The notes below the pieces were generated by a model. It was not told the DNA's origin, ran no database searches, and saw only the letters and a program-made list of their open reading frames with translations. A stretch of 64,000 bases of DNA, from contig NZ_JACONT010000009.1 of assembly GCF_014358075.1 (NCBI RefSeq), positions 1-64,000 on the forward strand, written 5' to 3'. Below, piece after piece: positions 18,658 through 28,200 of this stretch. This DNA comes from Sphingomonas albertensis (lineage in GTDB: Bacteria > Pseudomonadota > Alphaproteobacteria > Sphingomonadales > Sphingomonadaceae). Each line of letters starts with the position of its first letter. Within the stretch, counting starts at the first letter, position 1. Both the position numbers and the translations under genes were made by a program.

Positions 18658-20202
18658 CTACGCGAAGAATGCGAGAACCTTGAGCGACCTGAACAGGCCT
18701 TCGAAGGTCGGTTTGTCGAGGCTGATAGCTGGAACCTCGAGTGAACGCAGGAGGACTGCACCATCGATTCCATGACCTTCGATCAGCGGACTGCAACGAA
18801 CAAGGTCAAGGAGATAGGCCTTGTTCTCCTCAATCCCACGCCGCGCTACCGACCCGAACGCCTCCTTTTGATAATCAGTCTCGAACACAGAGCTACCTAG
18901 CACTCCGGTCAGCGTCTTACGTAGAAGATTGCGATCGCGTCGGTGCGGATAAGGTAGGGCGGCAACGAAGCGCGCCAAGGACACGTTGATGAACGGGTAG
19001 ACCGGCCAAAGCCCGAAGCGGAGCAGCCGTTGCGACCGTGCTGCCGCGCTTTGCCAGCAGGACGGCTGCAGCCACGATGCTGGATAGTCGCTTTGAACTG
19101 CCTGCGCGCGTCGCCGACCTTCGGGCGAAAGAAAGGGAGATGGGAAGGGTTGGCGTGGGACACCGTCTCCGTCCTCCTCGTCCTCGTATATGGCGTAAAG
19201 TTCATCGCCGCCAAAGCCAGATACAAGCGTATCAATCCCGGCTGATCGCAACGCAGCGAACATTACTTCGAACAGTTCGGGATAGTTCTCGTCGTCAGGC
19301 AAGACATTCAGGCCGGTCCGCCTAGCGGTGCCTGGAAAGAACGGCGGGTAGCGTTCCGCAGGCACGGAGAGGTCGTCGAACCCGCCTCGATCCACTAAAA
19401 GGGAGCGTCGTTCGGCCTGTGCCCGCCCCATCGCGCCACTGAACTGAGCGCCGATGCTCAGCAATCGTCCGTCTAACGCACTGGCCGCTGCCATTGCAGT
19501 TAGTGCCGAGTCCATGCCGCCGCTGACTTCCACAGCGACCTGAGCCGGCGACAGTCGGCGCGCCGCGATAAGGTCACCGATGGTTTCGAGGAGCACGCTC
19601 TCCAGATCGACGTTGGGGGCGACTACCCGAGGTCCCTCGTGCTCGATAGGCGGCGGATAGCAAAAGGCTACACCGGATAACTTCACGGTCGTCACAGAGT
19701 CGGCAACCGTTCGATATAGGTTCTCCACTATGGTGCGACTGCCATATGGCGAACGTCCCGCGATCTGGGCCAGTACGATGTCGATCGATGGGCGTACCGT
19801 CATCTTGCGGAGCAGACGGGTGTAGTCCCAGTCTACCATTACCAACCCACTGTTCGTGTGGATATAGGCGGGGATCGACACGATCGGCGACGTTCGATAG
19901 CGGATCGCCGTTTCATCCCGGTCGAGGATAAACGCGGCATAGTCGAGGAGATAGTTGTCAAGGTCAGCCAGTACCGTGTCAATCTCGCGTTCGTTTGCGG
20001 CGCGGCAGGTGCCCGACACAGCGTCGTCGTCCGAGAAGCGCTCCCGCGCGATCACTAGCAATCGAACCGGACCGGCGAGAGCATACCATTGCACCATCCG
20101 ATGCGCGAGCGGGCGGACGTGCGAGCCGCCAAAGACTAGCGCTCCGCCTACGATTGCGGGGGGAGCGCCAAGGTCATGAAGATGGACGTCGGCTTCGAAC
20201 AT
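18658..20202 (-). CDS. Stand-alone asparagine-synthetase-like (adenylating amidotransferase) protein
   Basis: A 514-residue protein whose C-terminal half (about residues 205-490) is an AsnB-type ATP-pyrophosphatase domain. The PP-loop is VEVSGGMDSALTAMAAA and a second conserved segment is VSGFGGDELYAIYEDE. The N-terminal half lacks a class II glutaminase Cys and looks like a degenerate domain, as in lasso cyclases. Such enzymes adenylate a carboxylate and pass it to an amine; in lasso C proteins this closes the macrolactam. It differs from the C protein at 33436-35352. It lies 24 bp downstream of a 49-codon gene on the same strand, a layout typical of a RiPP precursor and its enzyme. No B1 or B2 gene is next to it, and an IS remnant borders its 3' end. 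The function in peptide modification is inferred. Confidence 0.8.
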   Translation of the reverse strand: MFEADVHLHDLGAPPAIVGGALVFGGSHVRPLAHRMVQWYALAGPVRLLVIARERFSDDDAVSGTCRAANEREIDTVLADLDNYLLDYAAFILDRDETAIRYRTSPIVSIPAYIHTNSGLVMVDWDYTRLLRKMTVRPSIDIVLAQIAGRSPYGSRTIVENLYRTVADSVTTVKLSGVAFCYPPPIEHEGPRVVAPNVDLESVLLETIGDLIAARRLSPAQVAVEVSGGMDSALTAMAAASALDGRLLSIGAQFSGAMGRAQAERRSLLVDRGGFDDLSVPAERYPPFFPGTARRTGLNVLPDDENYPELFEVMFAALRSAGIDTLVSGFGGDELYAIYEDEEDGDGVPRQPFPSPFLSPEGRRRAQAVQSDYPASWLQPSCWQSAAARSQRLLRFGLWPVYPFINVSLARFVAALPYPHRRDRNLLRKTLTGVLGSSVFETDYQKEAFGSVARRGIEENKAYLLDLVRCSPLIEGHGIDGAVLLRSLEVPAISLDKPTFEGLFRSLKVLAFFA

Positions 20203-20226
20203 GCCGATCGTACGACAGCGGCTGAA

Positions 20227-20376
20227 TTAGCTACGCGAACCAAATACGGCGTCGTCGCCCTCGAAAACCTTGGCCGCGATTGGCCGCGCGCGCGCGCTTT
20301 CTCCATCGCGGACCACGATTTGGTCGAGGCTGTTAAGGCGGGTACGCAGATCGTTGGATTTGACCGAAACGCTCAT
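20227..20376 (-). CDS. 49-aa peptide, candidate RiPP precursor for the adjacent cyclase-like enzyme
   Basis: The frame starts at ATG 20376, preceded by GGAGGAAGCA, a strong Shine-Dalgarno at ideal spacing. It encodes MSVSVKSNDLRTRLNSLDQ, a hydrophilic middle and the C-terminus KVFEGDDAVFGSRS. It stops 24 bp before the asparagine-synthetase-like gene on the same strand. The acidic residues followed by a short tail ending in Ser would suit macrolactam formation, but there is no WxxP/YxxP recognition motif and no clear Thr at the position before a core Gly. It may instead be a short regulatory or hypothetical protein. The gene itself looks real because of its ribosome binding site and coupling; the precursor role is inferred. 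Confidence 0.55.
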   Translation of the reverse strand: MSVSVKSNDLRTRLNSLDQIVVRDGESARARPIAAKVFEGDDAVFGSRS

Positions 20377-21011
20377 TGCTTCCTCCATATTGATGCGGCG
20401 AACTTGCCGTTCGCTGGAAACGAAGCTGCGCCGGTAAATACCGGTCCGCAATGTCCCAAAGTCCGGTCGTGGCCTTAATGGGGTAGAACGAGGTACCTAA
20501 TACTGTCTTCGGATGTGCTTAAAGCGGTACTTCCGTTTACGTGCAATCCGGCCATTACGCTTACGCCTCACCCGAACGTTCCGATAATTATTCGGACTTC
20601 CGAAAGCGGTCATCCGTTCATCATGCGCACATGGCTGATCTGAGTCCCGACTTCTAAAGAAAGCCTTGGCGTCCGTGTCATCTCCTGACACCAGCCCAAT
20701 CATACCTTAAGGTGCATTTACGATACCTTGGAGAAATACTACCTAATAGCCGAACAGAATCAGATGACGCTTTAAATCATATTCGGCTGTCAGCCAAAGC
20801 GGCGTTCTTGCGCGGCAAACCCATCCAATCTATCTAATATATGTTATGATACGTCCTTTAACATATGTTGAAGAGATTGATCGTGTTTGCAAAACTCTTT
20901 GTTTTATGGTCTTAGGACCAAAACTATCATAAGTTTGGGTGCTAGTAAATGAACCCGACCAATGCTATATTAATTTGTAGCAAGATTTAGCGTCTCTGCG
21001 ATAAATCAAGA
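20377..21011. other. AT-rich intergenic region with operator-like dyads
   Basis: About 630 bp, visibly richer in A+T than its surroundings, especially 20700-21010. I see no convincing gene. Two dyads precede the regulator gene: AACATATGTT (20860-20869) and TGGTC-TTAG-GACCA (20907-20920). Either could be a binding site for the Crp-family protein encoded next, or part of divergent promoters for the peptide and regulator genes. Confidence 0.5.
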
Positions 21012-21815
21012 GTGCGCGCGATCAAGCCCTGCATTCGCAGGAATAAAATATTGACCGAGAAAAAAATCAACCAACTTAGTCGCATGGTCGACAAGATTGC
21101 TCTCCATACGTCAATATCGGTAGAGGATCGGGTAGGTCTTCTTGAACTACCGTATACATCACGATTTTTTGAGGCCGGTAGCTATTTACTCCGGGACGGG
21201 GATACGCCCAATCACTCCGGTTTGCTGGTTTCGGGCCTCGCCTACCGACATAAAATCGGGGTGGATGGCCTACGCCAGATCGTCGCGATCCACATTCCCG
21301 GTGAGGTCTATGACCTGCAACAACTGCATGTCGCTACCGCAGACAGTAACGTACAGACCCTGACACGGTGTGAGGTCGTGACGATATCTCATGGGGCGCT
21401 ACGTCGGCTTGCGGAGGAGCGCCCTTCCGTAGCGCACGCTTTTTTCGTGACGACAATCGTTGAGCTGTCGATGGCGCGGGAATGGATGCTAAATATCGGA
21501 CGTCGCGACGCCCGCACTCGCATTTCTCATCTCCTATGTGAGTTTGCCTTCAGGCTCGACAAACACGGCCTACCGCCCGGCCAGGCGTACGAACTGCCGA
21601 TGACACAAGAGCAACTAGCCGATGCTCTTGGCTTGACGGCCGTCCATATCAACCGGACTTTAAAAATTCTCGTGAACGATGGCTTAATTGCCCACAGCAA
21701 GCGGGGCGTGACGATTCCCGATTGGGAGGCGCTTGTGACGGCAGCTGGCTTCAACAGCCGATATTTGCACATGAGCCCACCTGACGCTGCAACAGGAGCA
21801 GCTCACCTTGCATAG
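21012..21815 (+). CDS. Crp/Fnr-family transcriptional regulator
   Basis: A 267-residue protein with an N-terminal cyclic-nucleotide-binding-like beta-barrel (about residues 45-140, including FEAGSYLLRDGD and IHIPGEVYDLQQLH) and a C-terminal winged helix (about 165-240). The HTH reads MTQEQLADALGLTAVHINRT. No Cys cluster for an Fe-S centre is visible, so an FNR-type sensor is unlikely; the ligand is unknown. The annotated start is GTG 21012 with a weak ribosome binding site; TTG 21051, behind AGGA, is a credible alternative. It probably controls nearby genes, possibly through the dyads upstream. The base composition is lower in GC than the flanking secretion genes. Confidence 0.88.
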   Translation: MRAIKPCIRRNKILTEKKINQLSRMVDKIALHTSISVEDRVGLLELPYTSRFFEAGSYLLRDGDTPNHSGLLVSGLAYRHKIGVDGLRQIVAIHIPGEVYDLQQLHVATADSNVQTLTRCEVVTISHGALRRLAEERPSVAHAFFVTTIVELSMAREWMLNIGRRDARTRISHLLCEFAFRLDKHGLPPGQAYELPMTQEQLADALGLTAVHINRTLKILVNDGLIAHSKRGVTIPDWEALVTAAGFNSRYLHMSPPDAATGAAHLA

Positions 21816-21881
21816 GTGGTTGAGGGTTGGTTCAAGCGAACCGCTAATCGTAGGCTTACTGGTACCTCCGGCGAGGTCACA

Positions 21882-22835
21882 GTGTCCGTGAAGAGCCCGC
21901 TGAACCTTGACGCTCCAATGCCGCCTGCTCGCTATCGTTTGCGGGCCAGATTGTCGCCATTTGAAGCAGCTCTGCGCGGATCAGCGGATCTGAACAAGGC
22001 GGTAGCCATGGTCTGGCTTTTCCTAATGTGGAGTGCGGTCCTGGTTGCCGATGGTGCGACAGGGCCACGTGTATCCCTAGACGCGGCCTATCTGGTACCC
22101 TTATGCTTTACCGTATGGTGCTTAGGCAGGATGGCCGGCCTCGTATCGGGCGTCATAGCAATCGTTGTAACCCTGTATCTCAACGGCTTCGGCGATGGGC
22201 TTTCGGCGCAGGCCTCAACCGTCCCGGTGTCGACGGCGGCGTGGAATGCGGGGGCGAGAGTCTTTGGCGTCGTATTTATCATTCTGTTTGTTGGAGCCTT
22301 TCGCCGAACCTTTGATCAGGAGCGGGCAAGCGCTCGAATCGATCCCTTGACCGGGCTAGGCAACCGCCGGGCATTTAAAAGCGAGTGCAACAGACTGGAG
22401 TTAGCCAGTACACGTAACGATCAAATTCTTCTGTGCGGCTTGATCGATGTCGACGACTTCAAGTCGGTGAACGATCGCCACGGTCATGCCGCAGGAGACG
22501 ATGTTCTGCGGACAATTGCAGATGCCATTCTGTCAGCAGTCAGGCCCTATGACGTGACTGCACGCTTGGGCGGCGACGAGTTTGCGTTCTGTCTCGCCGT
22601 TCGTGACACAGCATCCGCGGAAAGAAGGATCGGCAAGATCCATGATGCCGTACGGACTGCGCTTAATCGAACGAAATATGGCGCGACCTGCAGCTTGGGG
22701 GCTGCGACAGGGTCGGACGTCGCTGCGACGCTGCGCGTTGCTGATCAAGCTTTGTACCGGGCCAAGGACAGCGGGAAAAGTGTTTGGGCTTTTCAAGCGG
22801 ATGGCGACCCAACGATCGACACGTCACCCGCGTGA
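21882..22835 (+). CDS. Membrane GGDEF protein (probable diguanylate cyclase)
   Basis: A 317-residue protein with four or five predicted transmembrane helices in the first 150 residues (AVAMVWLFLMWSAVLVA, AAYLVPLCFTVWCLG, GVIAIVVTLYLNGFG, GVVFIILFVGAF) and a C-terminal GGDEF domain. Conserved elements are DPLTGLGNRRAF, DVDDFKSVNDRHGHAAGD and LGGDEFAF, so the active site is intact. No RxxD inhibitory site is evident just upstream. It would make cyclic di-GMP, which commonly controls exopolysaccharide and adhesin secretion in proteobacteria. GTG 21882 is preferred because GAGG lies just upstream; the open frame extends back to 21816, next to the Crp stop codon, so the two genes form an operon. 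Confidence 0.85.
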   Translation: MSVKSPLNLDAPMPPARYRLRARLSPFEAALRGSADLNKAVAMVWLFLMWSAVLVADGATGPRVSLDAAYLVPLCFTVWCLGRMAGLVSGVIAIVVTLYLNGFGDGLSAQASTVPVSTAAWNAGARVFGVVFIILFVGAFRRTFDQERASARIDPLTGLGNRRAFKSECNRLELASTRNDQILLCGLIDVDDFKSVNDRHGHAAGDDVLRTIADAILSAVRPYDVTARLGGDEFAFCLAVRDTASAERRIGKIHDAVRTALNRTKYGATCSLGAATGSDVAATLRVADQALYRAKDSGKSVWAFQADGDPTIDTSPA

Positions 22836-22976
22836 GGGAAGGTTTTCTCCCAGCTAGACATTATCTCCCGCGACAATTGGTCGAGTACACCGCTTAGTGG
22901 ATAGATTAAGGTCCGGCTGGTCTCAGGCATGCAATAATAGGGCTGGCTTTATGTTGATCCATGTTACATTTACGTT

Positions 22977-23141
22977 ATGCCGCGTGCCGCCCTCTCACCT
23001 CTACAGCGCCTGCGAGAAGACTTAGAGGATGCGCTGGTGCAAGCAGATGCCTTGGACCTACCGTTGGTGGCTATCCAGATCATGGAGGCGTTAGAAAAGC
23101 TCGGACCATGTTCGGACGGCAAAGCCCAGCCGCTCGGCTAG
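22977..23141 (+). CDS. Small hypothetical protein (54 aa)
   Basis: The frame runs from ATG 22977 to TAG 23141 and encodes a helical, Leu/Glu/Ala-rich protein (MPRAALSPLQRLREDLEDAL ... LPLVAIQIMEALEKLG). The composition and amphipathic pattern look like a real alpha-helical protein rather than a chance frame. Small proteins of this style occur in sphingomonads, but I cannot name a function. Confidence 0.5.
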   Translation: MPRAALSPLQRLREDLEDALVQADALDLPLVAIQIMEALEKLGPCSDGKAQPLG

Positions 23142-24135
23142 TCCAAACGGGGACGACTGAACGGTCAAATCACAAAGCGCGCTCCTAAACGGATGACAAC
23201 TTTGACCGACTGTCGCTCCAAGGCAGCCTGACCGCTTTTCTCCCCAAACCGGCCATTCCGCTATCGCGGATCGTCGCCCGTAAGCGGACAGGCTGCTGTC
23301 CTCCCATCCCGGCCATTGGCCTTACTCCCGATGCGGGCCTTCAAATTTATTCGAGGTAGCGCCTCCATGGCAGCGAAATCGTCGCATTAGCGGTCTGGGT
23401 ATGGACATTTGAGTGGCATTCTCCGTTAATCAAAATGTATCGGGGCCGACTCCAATGACAGGCGCATGTCCGGCGTTGTTCGAAAAGACTGTCTTGCGCG
23501 TCACAACGCGTAAACCGCATTGGCTCTGGTCCGCATCATAAACATGCGGAAAGACAGTAATGGGCTGGGGAGGTTTTCGAGCCTCCCCTTTAGCTTACCA
23601 CCAGACGATTTTGGAAAGCGATGTCCCCATACGCTGTCAGCTGACAGCTGAATGGCAACTACGGCGCCTCAATGCAGATAATCGGACGTCCCTCTGTCCT
23701 TCATTATGGCCATCGTCGCCGTTCACGAACGGAGTCGATACGATTGCGAGCGTCAATAAGTATTGATCTGATCGGTGACGACCTAAAGAAGTACATCACG
23801 CCGCTGCTAGGATGAATGGTATCGCCGGCGCAAATCAACGGGCAGCCAATACGATTTGCAAAAGACAATAAAGACTCAATACCCGCTTCGCTGGACGAGC
23901 CAGAACAAGAGCCGGCACCGCGTACCGGAGGTAAAGGCGAAGAAATAATAGATGGGAGGCTGGCCCCTTGGATGTGAGCCATATCAGCGTAAAGCTTTGG
24001 AGCGATCCGCTATTTACCCGGAATCAATTTAGTAGTGGCCGGTTCACTACCGTAGGAACTGAACGCGCCGTCAATGGCCTGTTCGATTTCTATGGGCGGG
24101 GGGCAGCCACCGTTGGTTGCCTTTGTCAGTGGATT
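23142..24135. other. Eroded non-coding region with a 16-bp palindrome
   Basis: Nearly 1 kb without a convincing gene on either strand. A perfect palindrome, GCTGTCAGCTGACAGC, lies at 23633-23648. Short frames exist but lack ribosome binding sites and protein-like composition. The position next to a relaxase remnant suggests decayed plasmid transfer DNA. Confidence 0.5.
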
Positions 24136-24507
24136 TCACATCCCAATACCCAACCCGCGGCTACGTCCGCGCCCAATCATATCCGCCAGTTCCCGGCCGA
24201 CACTTGCGCCGCTGGTCGCTCCTATTCCCAGCTGGACCTTCCGATTGCGAAGGATCGACTCCACTTGTGGGTCGCGCTCCAGGCTTTTGGCCATGCCGAT
24301 CATAGTGTTCTCGATGGCCCGAACCTTCGTGTCTTCATGGTAGATTTTTAGCGCACGACGCTGCTGCTCGAGCCCCTGCCAGCGCTGCACGAAGACATCG
24401 GCGCGGCGTGTCGGATCTTCTCGAATTTCCGACAGCATTCCGTCCGCACCGATTCCGGTGCGTGCAAAGGCGTGGCAAATGGGAAAGGGGTGGTCTTGGA
24501 TGGGAGA
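24136..24507 (-). pseudogene. traA: C-terminal remnant of a TraA-type conjugative relaxase
   Basis: On minus, the frame ending at 24136 encodes EIREDPTRRADVFVQRWQG, then MIGMAKSLERDPQVESILRN and GRELADMIGRGRSRGLGIGM. This matches the conserved C-terminal tail of Ti-type TraA relaxase/helicases, especially FVxRWQGL and AKSLERDPQVES. Full TraA proteins are about 1000 residues, and the frame is closed by a stop at 24508-24510, with no relaxase or helicase motifs upstream. The gene is therefore a remnant, and this replicon has lost at least this conjugation system. Recognition is from family knowledge, not a search. Confidence 0.72.
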
Positions 24508-24526
24508 TCATGGAGCGGTACGGTAA

Positions 24527-24688
24527 CTAGGCGCTTGGCCGATTGTCCCAGTTCCTCTGGACTTCCGCGCGCCAGCGCAGCCAACGTTCCTTCTGGCGTC
24601 GCTGGCGCTTGGCAACAAACACTCGATACGCGGCGCCGACAACGACCAGGGCGCCTACCGCTACCGTAGTAGATATGATCGTTGCCAA
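24527..24688 (-). CDS. Possible small single-pass membrane protein (53 aa)
   Basis: The frame begins at TTG 24688, with AGGG about 9 nt upstream, and encodes one hydrophobic helix (ATIISTTVAVGALVVVGAAY) followed by a strongly basic, Trp-containing tail (KRQRRQKERWLRWRAEVQ). The positive-inside pattern is what a small membrane protein would show. It lies just upstream of the TraA remnant on the same strand. The start codon is weak and no homologue is recognised. Confidence 0.35.
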   Translation of the reverse strand: MATIISTTVAVGALVVVGAAYRVFVAKRQRRQKERWLRWRAEVQRNWDNRPSA

Positions 24689-25147
24689 CAGTAATTACCC
24701 TATTTGGGGCACGTCAGGATCTATCGAGGCATGTGCCTTGCCACTTTGTTCGGCTACGTAACGCGCTCCTTATCCGGTTCGTATCCGGGTTTTACCCGGA
24801 GTCCTGAAGTTAATAGAAGGCAGTTGTGAGATTACTCGCCCCATTTTCTAGGCGCGGCATCAATAGCGCTCGCGAGACGCTCGCCCTGTTGCTGTTGTCC
24901 CATGTGGCGAGGGCTGCGGAGCAGTGAGCGACTCCCAAACAGACACAAATGGCGCCCGCGGCGATTCCGATACTTGCTGGCGGTCAGGTGCTGTCGGGCA
25001 CGATATACTGCCCTTTGACTTCGCCCCGAATAATTCATCATGGCGTTCGAGATCGGCTCTGCACCGTTACCGTAACTCACGACGTAGATACGAAAGTGGC
25101 CGACGCGATAGGTATCGCGCCGGCCACTCTTGCTGATGGTAAATCGA

Positions 25148-25276
25148 TCAGGACGTGGTGAACGTACCGTCACCGGCGGTACGGGTACCAACCTCGGCTT
25201 GGCCGGCTGCGATCTTCTGGACCGCAGGGCGGACCCAAGGCTTGCGGGCGACGGGTGTCTTGGTGGTCTTGGTCAT
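25148..25276 (-). CDS. 42-aa candidate lasso peptide precursor
   Basis: ATG 25276 follows AAGGGAG at 7 nt. The peptide has a basic leader (MTKTTKTPVARK), then WVRPAVQKIAAGQAEV, then GTRTAGDGTFTTS. W14-x-x-P17-x-V19 matches the YxxPxL motif that lasso B1 proteins bind. If the core starts at Gly30, Asp36 is position 7, giving a seven-residue ring (Gly1-Asp7) and a tail with Phe10 as a possible plug. The C-terminal Ser is the residue phosphorylated by HPr-like kinases in the paeninodin system, and such a kinase is encoded at 35691-36626. Against this, position -2 of the core is Glu rather than the usual Thr. The gene follows the RTX protease gene by 22 bp on the same strand and lies about 8 kb from the B2-C-B1 genes. 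The small gene is well supported; the lasso role is inferred. Confidence 0.65.
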   Translation of the reverse strand: MTKTTKTPVARKPWVRPAVQKIAAGQAEVGTRTAGDGTFTTS

Positions 25277-25298
25277 GGTTGAACTCCCTTGATGATGC

Positions 25299-28200
25299 TT
25301 ACAGGATAACGGAAGGCGGCGTCAGGTCGCCCACTGGGGCAAGATGCAGGACGAGGTCGCTGCCGGCCTGATAGCCAGCGACGCCATCGGTGTTGACGAC
25401 CATGAAGGTCTCGCCTGCATGATTACCCGACGTTGCAGTGAACGTCACGGCCGCATTGCCGCCGATATTACCGAAAGCCGCGGCAAGATCGTCGTTGAAG
25501 GTGGCATCGTCCAGCCGGCCGTTCTGGCCCGCCGTGGCGGTGCCGTAGGTCTGCCCGTTGACCTGGATCACGTCGGTGCCCTGCGTGAAGCCGAACAGCG
25601 TATCGTAGTTCAGGACCGCAGCCCCGCCATTGCCAACCGTGACGTTCGATTCCGCTGCGGCGTTAAACACGAAGGTGTCCGCACCCGCACCGCCCGAAAT
25701 CTTGTCGCGACCCAGACCGCCGAACAGCGTGTCGTCGCCAGCACCGCCGAAGATCGTGTCGTTGCCCGATCCTGCGAGGATGCGCAGGCTACCGTTCGTC
25801 TCCTGGCTGCCGTCGATGACCAGATCGGCCATGACCGAGCCCGCCTGCCCCTGGAAGCTGGTTACTGCGGTGATCGTCTTGGTCGCGCCGGCTGACACCC
25901 AGCTGTCCTCGACGAACAGCGTCCCATAGGTGTTCGTGCCATTCGGCCCGCGCAGCAGGGCCACCACTTCGACATCGGCGTTGTCGGCACGCAGCGACAG
26001 GTTGCCGGCAAAGCCGTCAAGCCCGAGCTGGTCGATCCCGGCGCCACCCACGACCACGTCGTTCGCACCGAACCCTCCCGGGCCGAAGAAGAACGCGTCG
26101 TCGCCGGCACCGCCCGTCAGCGCGTCGGTGCCGAGGCCACCGAACATCAGGAACGAGCCATCGGTCTCTGCCGAACCGTCGAAGCTCAGGCTGTCGGCGC
26201 TGGTCAGGTTGCCGCCGAACACGGTGAACACCTGGCCGGCCGCGACCGTAGCGTCCGCACTGGTGATGTCGTAGCTGCCATCCGCCAAGACGGCCAACAC
26301 CTCGACATTGCTGAGCGTGGCTGCGTCGAGCACCAGCCGGTTGGCACCGGTATAGTCGCCCTTGAGACCGATCTCATCGGTGCCGGCCCCGCCGTCGATC
26401 CGGTCTGCAGCGATCAGCGCGCCGCCTGCCAGGATCGCGTCGTTCCCTACACCCGTCGCCAGCGCCACCGCGCCCGTCTTCTGCGACAGATCGAACAGGT
26501 CGTTGCCGGCACCGCCGAGCGTCAGCACCACGCCGTCGACAAAGCGGAAGCGCTCGACATTGGTGAAGCTGTTGCTCTCGATCGCGCCGTTATGGACGAT
26601 GGTCGCCGATCCTGCGCCCGTCTGCGTGACGGTGTAATCGGCGTATTTTTCCAGCAACACGCCCGTGTCGATGCCGTCGCCGCCATCGATCGTGTTGGCG
26701 CCCAGATTGCCGATGAGCATGTCGTCGCCGGCACCACCGAAGATTGTGTCGTTCCCGGCACCGCCGTCGACCGCGTCGTTGCTGGCACCCGCATCGATAA
26801 CGTTGGCTCCTGCACTACCGGTGATGACGTCGCTGAACGTCGACCCGGTCACGTTCTCGATACCGACGAGCGTGTCGGTACCTTCGCCCGTGTCCTGTGC
26901 GCCACTGACGAGGAGGTTAACGCGTACCCCGGACGTCGCTTCGCTGTAGCTTGCGGTATCGATCCCGGCACCGCCGATCAGGGTGTCGTTGCCTGCACCG
27001 CCGCGTAGAATGTCGTTACCGTTGCCGCCGTCCAGCGTGTCGTTCCCGGCCATACCGATCAGCGTATCGTTACCGTCGCCGCCGTTGAGAACGTCGTTGC
27101 CGGCCGCACCGGTGATGGTTTCGTCGGCGGAGAAGCCCGACAGGGTGAGGTCCCCGATAAAGCCGTCGAAGTTGAAGGCAGAGAACCCACCCGTATAGCC
27201 GTTGCCGATCGCAAAGATGGTCACGAAGCCGTTGACGGTGCCCGACGCGCCGTCGCGATCCACCTGCAGAAGCAGGTCCCCGCCGAGCTGAACCAGCCGC
27301 AGATGGCCGCTGGCGAATGCGTTGCTGTTGGCGGTGTAGTTGGTCAGCCCGCGGTTGAGGAAGTCCGTCATCTCGAACTTGTCGCCGGCGCTGCCGCCCT
27401 CGAAGTCGGTCACGCGGTTGGTCCGAGCCGTGGTTGCCACGTCCGCCGAGGCCCCTGCCGTGGCGCCGACGCCGAACTGGACGATGTCCGCGCCGGCTCC
27501 CAGCGTGAGCTGGTAGTTGTTGACGCTGGATGCGCCGCGCATGCTGATGCTGACGATGTCGGCACCAGCGCCGGCGTTGACCGTGGCGCTGGCAACGCCG
27601 GTCAGGACGATGCGGTCATTGCCCGCACCGCCATCGACGGTCACGACATCGACGTTCCGATCGTTCGAGGTCGCGCCCAGCGCAAGATAGGTCGTGCCCG
27701 AAAGGCCTGCCGTGTTCGTCGCCAGCGCGGTCGATAGCGTACCGCCGCGCAGTTCGATGAAGTCGTCGCCTTCACCACCGTCCATATTGATGTTGGTCGC
27801 TGCGGTCGCGGTGCCGGCGGTGGTCGCGTTGGCACGCGTCACCAGGATGCTGTCGTTGCCGCCATAGCCGAACAGCGAGTCGGTCTGGCTGAGCGCCGCC
27901 GTGGTGGTGGCGACAGCGTTATCGGTGATCAGGTTGAAGTCGTCATTGCCGCGCAACGTATCGCCGAAGCCGGAGCCGGTCAGGTATTCGATGCCGACCA
28001 GGGTGTCGATGCCCTCGCCGCCGGTGTCCTGCGCCACGCCTTGGATCCGCAGGTCGACGTTCACGGCCGCCGTCGCGTTCACGTAGGTCGCGGTATCCAG
28101 CCCTTCGCCGCCGATCAGCGTATCGTTGCCGAGACCGCCCGACAGCGTGTCGTTGCCGTACCAGCCGTCGAGCACGTCGTCGCCGGCATTGCCCACCAGC

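Noticed and set aside
23704-23982. A 92-codon minus frame downstream of the TraA remnant
   Set aside because: No ribosome binding site, no recognisable motif and a Ser-rich start; probably chance within decayed DNA.
24832-25161. Overlapping frames on both strands before the candidate precursor gene
   Set aside because: None has a ribosome binding site or homology I can recognise, and the plus frame runs antisense into the peptide gene.
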